64,000 nt of DNA from contig NZ_NOII01000011.1 in the NCBI RefSeq assembly GCF_002245695.1, positions 124,001 through 188,000 of the forward strand, given 5' to 3'. Position numbers and translations under genes: made by a program. Source of the DNA: Fictibacillus aquaticus. Its GTDB lineage: Bacteria; Bacillota; Bacilli; Bacillales; Fictibacillaceae. Shown piece after piece: positions 8,124-16,139 of this stretch. A model generated the notes under the pieces. That model saw only the letters and a program-made list of their open reading frames with translations, did no database searches and was not told where the DNA came from. Each line of letters begins with the position of its first letter. Positions within the stretch are counted from its first letter, which is position 1.

Positions 8124-8813
8124 TTAATAATATATAAATGATACATCGGCCGCTGCTGTAATCTTAGTTTCCCCCGGCTGAACAGGAACGGCAGCCTTTT
8201 GCGCCATCTCAGCAGCTTGAAAAGGAATCGGCTGCGGCGGAACAGCTTTGGATTGTTCTTTTATATGAAAAGGAATAGGGTTTAATGTTACCTTAAGCTC
8301 TTTTGCTATAGTTAAAGCTTTAAGCTGAGCATTTTGAATAGCCAGTGCTAACGCTTGATTATAATAGGCATTGATCGACGAAATTGAAAACTCAATGGAA
8401 GTGACTGAATTTGCCCCGCTGGCAACAGCACGATCGATGATTTGACCGGTTTTTGCAATATCACGGATCGTCACTTTAAGCTGGTGGCTGACTTGATAGC
8501 CTCTAAAAATCTGCTTTCCATCTTCATAATTATACTGCGGCTCTATTCGATAAGATGTCGTTTGAATATCTTCATTTTTAACTCCCATAGCTAGAAGTGA
8601 CTGAATGACTGCAGAAGTCTTATCGTTATTTTCTTTTTGAGCAGTGCTTAATTGAATATTCTCCGTAATTACCCCGAGTGTAACGATAGCTTGATCTGGA
8701 ACCACTGTAAGAGTACCCTCTCCTGTTACTAAAAGAGTGTTTGTATTTCTTTGTACAATTGGCTGACTCAAGCCCTGATACAAATAGGGCTGCTGTTGCT
8801 GCTGATTATACAT
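8124..8813 (-). CDS. SIMPL (DUF541) domain protein
   Basis: A 229-residue protein of the SIMPL/DUF541 family, which is related to oxidative-stress and cell-envelope proteins of unknown exact role. The start MYNQQQQQPYLYQG at 8813 is chosen because AAGGGG lies just upstream, and an upstream in-frame start lacks a site. The domain begins at about residue 30 (LLVTGEGTLTVVPDQA) and holds the typical DIQTTSYRIEPQYNYEDG segment. A Gln-rich N-terminus replaces a clear signal peptide, which is unusual for SIMPL proteins and resembles small spore or cell-surface proteins of bacilli. Confidence 0.85.
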   Translation of the reverse strand: MYNQQQQQPYLYQGLSQPIVQRNTNTLLVTGEGTLTVVPDQAIVTLGVITENIQLSTAQKENNDKTSAVIQSLLAMGVKNEDIQTTSYRIEPQYNYEDGKQIFRGYQVSHQLKVTIRDIAKTGQIIDRAVASGANSVTSIEFSISSINAYYNQALALAIQNAQLKALTIAKELKVTLNPIPFHIKEQSKAVPPQPIPFQAAEMAQKAAVPVQPGETKITAAADVSFIYY

Positions 8814-8877
8814 AGTCCTGCCCCTTTCATAGAAAAGAGTCATCATCCTTTTAATGTATGCGGCGGCGAAATTAAAA

Positions 8878-8908
8878 AGACAAAGCCTCGTAAAAAATGG
8901 CTTTGTCT
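8878..8908 (-). terminator. intrinsic terminator after the alpha/beta hydrolase gene
   Basis: AGACAAAGCC (8878-8887) and GGCTTTGTCT (8899-8908) are perfect arms; on the minus strand a TTTT run follows. Confidence 0.85.
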
Positions 8909-8921
8909 AAGCATAATGATT

Positions 8922-9725
8922 TCAGACTGATTGAATAAATTCGTGAACTACCGTATTAAATCGGTCCGTTTCCTCAAGAAACGGACAATGGCAGCTGTTT
9001 TCAAAGATTTCAAGCTTAGCATTTGGCAGCAGATCGCGAATATGTTCTCCTGCTGCAACAGGAATCAGCTTCTCATCACGGCCGAAGCAGAGCAGACTCG
9101 GATTTTTCATATCAGGAAAATCGGCGCGGTAATCGACCACCGACTGATCGAACAAAATGGCACTGGCGATGGATTCTGGCATTCTTGTCACTTCGTCCAT
9201 GATCCAGTCTTTATCTTTTTCCGTGAGATCTTCCTTAAACATGAGCGGCACAAAGCCTTCTAGCGTTGCACGACGATCATGCTGCACACCGCGCATAAAG
9301 TGAATGAGTGTCGGAAAATCAAAGGCTCCAATCGGAAAATCCGGCCACTTAAAATCAGAAGCCATCTCATCCACGATCACGTTTGCCTTTATGTTTGCAT
9401 CGCCAAACTGCTTTAAATATTCCCAGACAACGAAAGCTCCCATCGACCAGCCTGCCAACACGACATTTTTTAACTTTTTTCCATTGATAAACTCGTGAAG
9501 ATCGCGAGCATACGTCTCGATCGTGTGTCCATGAGGCGGATAATCAGACTGTCCGTGGCCGCGGAAGTCCAGCAGGATGGTTTGGTAATGCTCCTTGAAA
9601 TATGGCAGCTGCTTTTCAAAAAAACGGCTGCTCATCCATACACCATGCAAAAAAATCACAGGTGTACCGGACCCCGCTTCTGTATAATGCAGCTTCGTTT
9701 GATCACTTAACGTAAAATACGGCAT
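8922..9725 (-). CDS. alpha/beta hydrolase
   Basis: A 267-residue alpha/beta-hydrolase of the haloperoxidase/epoxide-hydrolase-like group. The oxyanion motif HGVWMS is near residue 27, the nucleophile elbow GWSMG near 93, an acid candidate in FGRDEKLIP, and the catalytic His in NSCHCPFLEE near the end. The fold is complete; the substrate is unknown. No partner genes lie close by. The N-terminal TEAGSGTPVIFLHG is encoded partly by GGGGTCCGGTACA, one of the recurrent GTAC-type motifs of this window. Confidence 0.85.
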   Translation of the reverse strand: MPYFTLSDQTKLHYTEAGSGTPVIFLHGVWMSSRFFEKQLPYFKEHYQTILLDFRGHGQSDYPPHGHTIETYARDLHEFINGKKLKNVVLAGWSMGAFVVWEYLKQFGDANIKANVIVDEMASDFKWPDFPIGAFDFPTLIHFMRGVQHDRRATLEGFVPLMFKEDLTEKDKDWIMDEVTRMPESIASAILFDQSVVDYRADFPDMKNPSLLCFGRDEKLIPVAAGEHIRDLLPNAKLEIFENSCHCPFLEETDRFNTVVHEFIQSV

Positions 9726-9792
9726 GCGCTAAACCCCCTGTCACTGTCTATCGGTATCATAATAAACGTATGCTGCGAGCCTCAATACATGA

Positions 9793-10899
9793 CTACGTAT
9801 TAATTTTCGCGCTAGAAGTTTTCAAAGGACCTGATACGACTTTATTACGGCCGCTCTTTTTCGCGCTGTACAAGGCATCGTCTGCCTGCTTCACAAGCTC
9901 GTCCACTAGACCTACCGTTTCAGGAAAACTTGCCACACCAATCGATATGGTAATATGCAGCAGCTTGCCTGATGGAAGGGTAAAAGGATGTGACTCTACT
10001 GCTTGACGGATCCTTTCTGCGATCTCTATAGCTCTTGCATTCTGGCAATCCGGCAGCAGTACTGAAAACTCTTCTCCTCCATTTCGCGATACGATATCAA
10101 ACGACCTGGAATTGTCCTTGAGCACTTGAGCGAGCTGCTTCAGTACTTCGTCACCGGCATCATGACCGTGTGTATCATTTACTTTTTTGAAGAAATCGAT
10201 ATCCATAAACAATATGGAAAGCAATTCGCCCCTGATTCCGCGTTCATTTTTATAATGGTTCAATTCTTCATCAAATGTCCTGACGTTGTTTAATCCGGTC
10301 AGATAATCGAGCCGGACTTCCTGCTTCATCTTTCTTATCATCTCATTGCTTCGATATAGATACAGATTCAATGAAACAGCAAGGAATCCGAGCGGTATTG
10401 AGAAGAGCGATAAATAAGCAAAATTTTCTATAGCAGCTGGGAAATCTAATAGGTATGTAAATGCAGCAAATATTACAGCCAGTGAGATGAGGTTCATGAT
10501 AAACCCTTTTGTATAAACACCCCATTTTGTTCGAGAAATGACAGCTGCCATGCACCCGATTCCAGCCATCAATATTCCTAGACTCACAGACGATTCACTT
10601 AATCCATGCATCAGCGTTCGCCCCGTGCCGATTATAGCTCCACTAAGAATGGCTGCTATTGGACCTCCAAACAATGCAGCGATAATCATGAATAAATGCC
10701 TCATGTCTATAAAGATATCTGATGAAATTCTCACTGAAAAGTACATGAGTACAATTCCCATTAGTCCTGTGGCTATACCGAGAAATACATTATGAAAAAG
10801 CGGAGTATAAAAGCTTTTCTGCTCCCAGCTAATAACAAAGCCAACAATAAACAAATAAGAAAGAATAAGCGTGGAATGAAAGATCAAATCTTTTATCAT
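9793..10899 (-). CDS. 5TMR-LYT diguanylate cyclase (DgcK/YhcK-like)
   Basis: This membrane enzyme should make cyclic di-GMP from two GTP. Five or six membrane helices of the LytS/YhcK 5TMR type fill residues 1-190, and a GGDEF domain fills 200-360. The active site is intact (NGGEEFSVLL) and an inhibitory RxxD site (RSFD) lies five residues before it, so feedback control is expected. The ATG at 10899 is favoured over the GTG at 10908, because AAGG stands at a suitable distance only for the former. The plan matches B. subtilis DgcK, a cyclase that affects motility. Confidence 0.88.
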   Translation of the reverse strand: MIKDLIFHSTLILSYLFIVGFVISWEQKSFYTPLFHNVFLGIATGLMGIVLMYFSVRISSDIFIDMRHLFMIIAALFGGPIAAILSGAIIGTGRTLMHGLSESSVSLGILMAGIGCMAAVISRTKWGVYTKGFIMNLISLAVIFAAFTYLLDFPAAIENFAYLSLFSIPLGFLAVSLNLYLYRSNEMIRKMKQEVRLDYLTGLNNVRTFDEELNHYKNERGIRGELLSILFMDIDFFKKVNDTHGHDAGDEVLKQLAQVLKDNSRSFDIVSRNGGEEFSVLLPDCQNARAIEIAERIRQAVESHPFTLPSGKLLHITISIGVASFPETVGLVDELVKQADDALYSAKKSGRNKVVSGPLKTSSAKINT

Positions 10900-11033
10900 G
10901 AAAATCACTACCTTAAAAAATGTTAGTTAATGAAATTATAACAAATTTTCCAAATATAGATAAAAAACATTACGTCTAATTTACTATTTATACTTTAAAA
11001 AACTTCTTATCTTTCATAGAATAGATGGATACA

Positions 11034-11060
11034 CTGACAGATAGATTTATTTGTTATAAT
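11034..11060 (+). promoter_or_regulatory. glnS promoter
   Basis: CTGACA (11034-11039) and an extended -10 TGTTATAAT (TATAAT at 11055-11060) with a short 15-base spacer lie 44 bases before the glnS start codon. The short leader leaves no room for a T-box riboswitch. Confidence 0.6.
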
Positions 11061-11104
11061 TACCCTTAGCATTCACTTTTTAGAAACAGAAAGGCTGATA
11101 CATT

Positions 11105-12772
11105 TTGGAAAATAACGCTTCTAATTTTATTCGAAGTATTATAAAAGAAGATCTCGAGAACGGAAAGCATGCGAAGGTCATCACACGCTTCCCTCCTGAG
11201 CCGAACGGATACCTGCATATCGGGCACGCGAAATCAATCATCATCAACTTTGGCCTTGCCGATGATTTTGGCGGCGAAACAAACTTGCGATTTGATGACA
11301 CGAACCCTCTGAAGGAAGATCAGGAGTATGTGGACGCGATTAAAAAAGATGTGGAATGGCTTGGATTTGAGTGGGAAAATCTTCGCTTTGCTTCTGATTA
11401 TTTTGAAGAAATGTACGAGCGCGCTGTCCTTCTTATTAAAAAAGGAAAAGCATACGTGGACGACCTCACTGCAGATGAGATCCGCGAGTACCGCGGAACG
11501 CTGACAGAGCCTGGGAAAGAGAGCCCGTACCGCAATCGCTCGATCGAAGAAAACCTGGACCTTTTTGACCGCATGAGAAAAGGCGAGTTCGAAAATGGGC
11601 AAAAGGTGCTTCGTGCAAAAATCGATATGAGTTCACCAAATATCAACCTGCGCGATCCGGTTATTTATCGTGTTTCTCATACCACACACCATAACACTGG
11701 CGATACGTGGTGCATCTATCCGATGTACGCGTTTGCTCACCCGCTCGAGGATGCGATCGAAGGAGTGACTCACTCGCTTTGTACAACGGAGTTTGAAGAC
11801 CAGCGTCCGCTGTACGACTGGGTTGTCGCGGAATGCGAAATGGAAAACACGCCGCGCCAAATCGAATTCGGCCGCCTCGGCCTCATCAATACTGTGATGA
11901 GCAAGCGAAAGCTGAAGCAGCTCGTTGACGAAGGATATGTAGATGGCTGGGATGACCCGCGCATGCCGACCATTTCTGGACTGCGCCGCAAAGGCTACAC
12001 GCCAGAAGCGATCGTTGCTTTTGTAAAAGAAACGGGTGTTTCTAAGGGCGGTGCAAGTGCTGTTGATACAGCGATGCTCGAGCACTTTGTTCGCGAAGAT
12101 TTAAAAATGAAGGCACCGCGTACGATGGGTATCCTAGATCCTTTGAAAGTTGTTATCACGAACTATCCAGAAGGCGAAGTCGAAATGCTTGATGCCGAGA
12201 TTAACCCGGAAAATCCAGAGATGGGTATGAGAAAGATTCCGTTCTCACGTGAAATTTATGTAGAGCGCGATGACTTCATGGAAAATCCGCCAAACAAATA
12301 CTTCCGCCTCTTCCCTGGCAACGAAGTCCGCTTGAAGCACGCGTATTTCATTAAGTGTGAAGATGTCATAAAAGACGCTGACGGAAACGTAGTAGAGCTT
12401 CACTGCACATATGATCCTGAAACAAAATCAGGAACTGGCTTCACTGGCCGCAAAGTTAAAGGTACGCTTCACTGGGTGGAAGCAACTCAAGCTGTTCCTG
12501 CCGAGTTCCGCCTTTACGAGCCGCTCATCAAGGACGCAGACATGGCGAGCGATGAGGAATCAGAAGGCAAGACGTTCCTTGATTATGTGAACCAGGATTC
12601 CTTGATCGTGAAGCAAGGGTACATTGAGCCAAACATGAAGGATGCGAAGGCACAGGACAAATTCCAGTTCTTCCGCCACGGCTACTTTAACGTGGATCCG
12701 AAGCATCCGACAGACGAGAAAATTGTTTTTAACGAAATCGTTTCGTTGAAGAGCTCATTTAAGTTGAAATAA
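11105..12772 (+). CDS. glnS: glutaminyl-tRNA synthetase
   Basis: The 555-residue enzyme charges tRNA-Gln with glutamine directly. Class I signatures are clear: [17 protein letters not shown] (HIGH motif, residues 28-44), FRFDDTNP-type text, and VMSKRKL (KMSKS equivalent, about 263-269). The C-terminal beta-barrel anticodon domains follow ([11 protein letters not shown]). The start is TTG at 11105 with AAAGG about 12 bases upstream. Most bacilli lack GlnRS and make Gln-tRNA by GatCAB amidation, so its presence suggests lateral gain; the codon use looks like that of the neighbours. A strong terminator follows. Confidence 0.95.
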   Translation: MENNASNFIRSIIKEDLENGKHAKVITRFPPEPNGYLHIGHAKSIIINFGLADDFGGETNLRFDDTNPLKEDQEYVDAIKKDVEWLGFEWENLRFASDYFEEMYERAVLLIKKGKAYVDDLTADEIREYRGTLTEPGKESPYRNRSIEENLDLFDRMRKGEFENGQKVLRAKIDMSSPNINLRDPVIYRVSHTTHHNTGDTWCIYPMYAFAHPLEDAIEGVTHSLCTTEFEDQRPLYDWVVAECEMENTPRQIEFGRLGLINTVMSKRKLKQLVDEGYVDGWDDPRMPTISGLRRKGYTPEAIVAFVKETGVSKGGASAVDTAMLEHFVREDLKMKAPRTMGILDPLKVVITNYPEGEVEMLDAEINPENPEMGMRKIPFSREIYVERDDFMENPPNKYFRLFPGNEVRLKHAYFIKCEDVIKDADGNVVELHCTYDPETKSGTGFTGRKVKGTLHWVEATQAVPAEFRLYEPLIKDADMASDEESEGKTFLDYVNQDSLIVKQGYIEPNMKDAKAQDKFQFFRHGYFNVDPKHPTDEKIVFNEIVSLKSSFKLK

Positions 12773-12780
12773 AGTTAGAA

Positions 12781-12822
12781 AAGAGGCTTTGCTGACGATG
12801 TATGTTGTCAGAAAGCCTCTTT
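12781..12822 (+). terminator. intrinsic terminator of glnS
   Basis: AAGAGGCTTT and CTGAC pair with GTCAG and AAAGCCTCTT, followed by seven T. It lies just after the glnS stop codon. Confidence 0.92.
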
Positions 12823-12874
12823 TTTTGTTGTGAAGCTCGCTTTGAGAGGGCGGCTGGGATGATTTTTTACTGGC

Positions 12875-12984
12875 GCGGGCGTGTTCTTCACATTTGCGGG
12901 TGCAGAAGAGAAAAGCGCGGGCGCAATCTACACAATTGCGGCCGCCAAACAGCAATCCGCGGGCGCGAATTACCCTTCCGCGGG
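12875..12984. repeat. 21-bp-phased GCGGG array
   Basis: The pentamer GCGGG (once GCGGC) starts at 12875, 12896, 12917, 12938, 12959 and 12980, exactly 21 bases apart each time. The 16 bases between are only loosely alike and often hold AC, CAATT or TTCC. The array lies between the convergent glnS and catE-like genes and codes for nothing obvious. It contrasts with the AT-rich flanks. Confidence 0.85.
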
Positions 12985-13020
12985 CTAATTTCCGTTATTT
13001 AACAATCGATAAGCTGATTT

Positions 13021-13869
13021 TCAGCCATTTTGTCTTACTTCTAGCTTAATCACGTTGCCAGAAGGATCTGTTACGTTATAGCCTTCTGATTTAAAGCCCA
13101 TTTCTTCAACCCTATTCAGTGCCTCACTTCTTGCCTTCGCATCTGCAAAAACTATCGTATAATACTTCATCCCGACACTGTTCGGCTTAGGTGCCGGTGC
13201 ACCCGCTCCGTTCCATGTGTTCAATCCGATATGGTGATGGTAGCGGGCTGTTGAAACAAATAAAGCTTGGCTGCCGTATCGGCTGACCGCTTCAAAGCCA
13301 AGCGCCCCGTAAAATTCCTGCGATCTTGATATATCCGCAACATGAAGATGGATATGGCCCATGATTGTTTCAGAGTGCAAGCCAGTAAACTCCTCACCAA
13401 CCGCCTCTGACAGCAAATCAGGCACATCAATCGCTTCTGTCGCCATCACGATTTGATCGCTATTCCATTGCCATTCAGTATCCTTCCTGTCACGATAAAT
13501 CTCGATGCCGTTTCCGTCTGGATCAGCTAAGTACAGTGCTTCACTCACCTTGTGATCGGACGCTCCCTGCAACGGATATCTTATATCAATAAAATGCTGC
13601 AGCACCTTCGCTAGTTCCTTACGATTTGGAACAAGCAAAGCAAAATGATAAAGCCCTGTTGTTCGCTGCTGTCTCGGCAGTACGCCTTCAGGCTGTTCGA
13701 TTGTTAATAACGGATTTTTGCCGTCTAACGTTAATAACACCTGATTCTCTGAGCGTTCTAATGTTTTAAACCCTAAAATGTCCTGATAAAACGATAAGGA
13801 TTTTATTAAATCCTGCACAAGTAAATGAACATGACTCACGTATGTGGCTGGTTTTTTATGAAAGCTCAT
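13021..13869 (-). CDS. catE: catechol-2,3-dioxygenase-like VOC protein (CatE-like)
   Basis: A 282-residue extradiol-dioxygenase-type protein with two tandem vicinal-oxygen-chelate modules (residues 8-130 and 165-280). Possible metal ligands are His in SHVHLLVQD and MGHIHLHVAD, and Glu in NGIEIYRD and NVIKLEVRQ. Text such as TGLYHFALLVPNRKEL and ALYLADPDGNGIE closely recalls B. subtilis CatE (YfiE), which cleaves catechol. AAGGAGAGG precedes the ATG. There is no CatD-like quinone oxidoreductase or MarR regulator beside it, unlike B. subtilis catDE, so the substrate may differ. Confidence 0.75.
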   Translation of the reverse strand: MSFHKKPATYVSHVHLLVQDLIKSLSFYQDILGFKTLERSENQVLLTLDGKNPLLTIEQPEGVLPRQQRTTGLYHFALLVPNRKELAKVLQHFIDIRYPLQGASDHKVSEALYLADPDGNGIEIYRDRKDTEWQWNSDQIVMATEAIDVPDLLSEAVGEEFTGLHSETIMGHIHLHVADISRSQEFYGALGFEAVSRYGSQALFVSTARYHHHIGLNTWNGAGAPAPKPNSVGMKYYTIVFADAKARSEALNRVEEMGFKSEGYNVTDPSGNVIKLEVRQNG

Positions 13870-14072
13870 ATTACCTCTCCTTATATAACTTTTATAAGTT
13901 GATTACTTTATGTAAGTATATAATACACGCTTCATAAATATTTAGCAACAAATACTGCCGATTATTTCATACAGATAATTGTACCTAATAATATTCCATT
14001 ATTAGGTTTTTTAACCGGTAAAAAGTGGAATGGTCTTGAAGATATAAAATTATTACTTTTTGAGGAGGACTT

Positions 14073-14690
14073 ATGATGGTATGCACTTCATGCGGTGTTG
14101 AAAGATCAACCGAGGCGGCACTAGTGTGCCAGCAGTGCGGGAATGCACATTTTCAGGCAAATTATAAGAGCGGTGTAATGGGAGGAACACTGCATGCAGA
14201 CTCTGTTCCATATGAACACGGTGAGCAATTAGCTCTATTTGTCGGAGAAAAGAAAAAAAAATATTACTTCAAGAAGTGGGATAAAGAAGCGGACAAAAGA
14301 AAGCTTACATGGAACTGGGCTGCATACTTCCTCAGTATTTTCTGGTTCGGCTACCGCAAAATGTACAAGCATATCGCCATCATTTTATCCATTGTAGTTG
14401 CTCTGGATATCGTTACTCTTCTGCTGGACATTGGAAACTTGGCAGTAAACCGAGGCATTGCATTCGGCGGAGCTGCCGTAATTGGCATTATGGCGAATTC
14501 TCTTTATAAAAAGCACGCTGAGAAGAAAATTTCTGAAATTAATGCCACGTACTCCAACAAAGAACAGCAGCATATGGCACTTAAAAAGGCCGGCGGTACA
14601 AGCTGGGGAGGCGTCGGGATCGCGCTGCTCGCTTTTATTGGGTACTTGGGTGTTTTCTTTGTTTTAGCTACGGCTGCGGGAAGGTTATAA
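14073..14690 (+). CDS. zinc-ribbon DUF2628 membrane protein
   Basis: A 205-residue protein starting with a zinc ribbon (CTSCGV and CQQCGN, residues 4-23). A linker and a basic segment (GEKKKKYYFKKWDKEADK) follow, then a hydrophobic region with about four membrane helices. The WNWAAYFLSIFWFGYRKMY segment marks the DUF2628 family, of unknown function. GAGGAGGAC is placed well before the ATG. It stands alone between divergent and convergent neighbours with its own terminator. Confidence 0.82.
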   Translation: MMVCTSCGVERSTEAALVCQQCGNAHFQANYKSGVMGGTLHADSVPYEHGEQLALFVGEKKKKYYFKKWDKEADKRKLTWNWAAYFLSIFWFGYRKMYKHIAIILSIVVALDIVTLLLDIGNLAVNRGIAFGGAAVIGIMANSLYKKHAEKKISEINATYSNKEQQHMALKKAGGTSWGGVGIALLAFIGYLGVFFVLATAAGRL

Positions 14691-14697
14691 AAAGATG

Positions 14698-14729
14698 AAC
14701 AGCCCCTCTTAACTTGAAGAGGGGATGTT
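14698..14729. terminator. bidirectional terminator between DUF2628 and the immunity-like gene
   Basis: AACAGCCCCTCTT pairs with AAGAGGGGATGTT, with one mismatch and a 6-base loop, and T-rich sequence follows on the plus strand. Confidence 0.82.
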
Positions 14730-14750
14730 TATTTTATCAATACTAGTTTT

Positions 14751-15137
14751 TTATATTGATATAGGCTTTTTTTCTTCCACTAGCTGAACTTCACTTTTAT
14801 CAATCCATTTTTCATAAAAATACTTATCTGTTCTGTCTAACTTTAATTCGTCCGCCAATCGTGAGTCGCCAGTACCAACTAGAATTTTATCTTCTTTTTC
14901 ACTTCCAATTTCTAATCTGTGTCCCTTATAAATTGCATAGGTATTAATTTGATAGTTCAGATTTAATTCTGATTTCAATACTTTTTTAATTAGAACTGTT
15001 GAATCTAAAGGATGGGGTTGAAAACCATTCATTGCATCCTCTCCATCTTTGCTCACTAGATTAACCCAATCTTCACCCTCTTTTCCTATTCGATATTCTT
15101 TGTTCCCGAGTATTGTGAACTTTCCCTTTTTCACCAT
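14751..15137 (-). CDS. putative immunity protein, paralogue of the 15743 gene
   Basis: A 128-residue acidic protein, last of the small genes behind the LXG toxin. It is a diverged copy of the product of 15743-16120: both have KEYR, a VNLVS segment, a Y-x-IN-x-YA-x-YKG block, a short T-x-D stretch and DKYFYxK near the C-terminus. AGGGGATC stands 10 bases before the ATG. A duplicated immunity gene could protect against a toxin variant made by relatives. I do not recognise a named family. Confidence 0.62.
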   Translation of the reverse strand: MVKKGKFTILGNKEYRIGKEGEDWVNLVSKDGEDAMNGFQPHPLDSTVLIKKVLKSELNLNYQINTYAIYKGHRLEIGSEKEDKILVGTGDSRLADELKLDRTDKYFYEKWIDKSEVQLVEEKKPISI

Positions 15138-15398
15138 AATATTTGATCCCCTAAAGCAGGCTGATAGTTTAAATGAATCAGCCTAAGAATGATATGAAGT
15201 TTTTATCCGTATATACAAAGTCGATTCTAAAACAAAAGACAAAAAAGATTACGATTTTTACTAATAAATTTTAATCTGGTTATCATTAGTTACTTTGCAT
15301 TCTAATTTTTACATCTCCTTAATCACTTGAAGAAACAATGGGGGTTTAGCTTAATGCTAATTTAGTAATTTTCTCTATAGATTGCGAAGCCCAATTGT
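15138..15398. other. non-coding spacer with an inverted repeat
   Basis: AT-rich spacer between two immunity-like genes. AGGCTGAT (15158-15165) and ATCAGCCT (15177-15184) form a perfect inverted repeat without a T run. No intact gene is seen. Confidence 0.5.
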
Positions 15399-15635
15399 TT
15401 ATAGTTCTCTAAGAATTTTATCAGCTCTAAGTCGTTCAATAAAATCTTCTAGAGCCTCCGTTGGGTATGAGAGTTCTGATTTAACAACCGCTCTTTCATC
15501 CGCAGTATATACAATCCACTGACCATCAAATTTTTCAATTCCGATTTCATCTGGTCTAACTTCTCGTTCATCATACCAGTTGTAATTTTCCAATCCTTCA
15601 TTTTCTATTATTTTTTCTGCTTCTGATGTAGTCAT
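15399..15635 (-). CDS. Imm59-like immunity protein
   Basis: A 78-residue acidic protein. The central text REVRPDEIGIEKFDGQW, then VVYTADERA-like residues and a final ALEDFIERLRADK helix, recall the Imm59 family of polymorphic-toxin immunity proteins. The ATG at 15635 is preferred because AGGA stands 9 bases before it; an in-frame TTG lies six codons upstream. It sits between the two related immunity-like genes, in a typical array downstream of an LXG toxin. The family assignment is from memory of its conserved words, so it is moderate. Confidence 0.6.
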   Translation of the reverse strand: MTTSEAEKIIENEGLENYNWYDEREVRPDEIGIEKFDGQWIVYTADERAVVKSELSYPTEALEDFIERLRADKILREL

Positions 15636-15742
15636 CTTAAAGTTCCTATCCAATTAATTCAAAAAGCAATCAAATAAATAGTTGCTTCTTTAAATATTTA
15701 GTTATTGTCATTTAATAATCTATTGCGTTTAAACTCCTCTTT

Positions 15743-16120
15743 TTAATCTATTGAATAAGGCAAAATGTCCTCAATAATTTCAACTTCAATTAAATCAACT
15801 TTCTTGGAGTAAAAATATTTATCTACCAAATTAAATTGAAATGACTCACCTAGTTCAGCATCTGAAGTAGCAAGAAGTACTTTTCCATCCTCTGCATTTG
15901 ATACACCAAATATTTCACCTTTATACTTCGCATAAGGATTTATGATGTAAGTTTCTTCCAACGTATCGACATTCACATGCTTAATATAAATATCGTTATC
16001 ATAATGAATAAAGCCATTTTCTTCAGAATTATGACTAACCAAATTGACAGTTCCATCATCTAGATCTACAAACCTATACTCTTTACCATTATATTTTGCG
16101 TAGGTCCCTTTTCTAATCAT
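15743..16120 (-). CDS. putative cognate immunity protein of the LXG toxin
   Basis: A 125-residue acidic protein encoded only 19 bases after the toxin stop codon, the usual place of the cognate antitoxin. It starts MIRKGTYAKYNGKEYRF; GGAGG lies 5 bases before this ATG. The sequence is mostly beta-strand-like with two similar halves (TYAKYNGKEYRF and PYAKYKGEIFGV), suggesting an internal repeat. A paralogue is encoded at 14751-15137. No named family is recognised; the function is inferred from position. Confidence 0.65.
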   Translation of the reverse strand: MIRKGTYAKYNGKEYRFVDLDDGTVNLVSHNSEENGFIHYDNDIYIKHVNVDTLEETYIINPYAKYKGEIFGVSNAEDGKVLLATSDAELGESFQFNLVDKYFYSKKVDLIEVEIIEDILPYSID

Positions 16121-16139
16121 ATATACCTCCAAAAGACAG

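Noticed and set aside
10909-11104. T-box riboswitch upstream of glnS
   Set aside because: The promoter leaves about 40 bases of leader, with no T-box core or terminator-antiterminator pair.
11633-12085. Antisense open frames inside glnS
   Set aside because: Shadows of a GC-richer, highly conserved synthetase gene, without start signals.
12875-12984. CRISPR array
   Set aside because: The repeated unit is only 5 conserved bases at 21-bp steps; there are no 24-37 base repeats and no cas genes.
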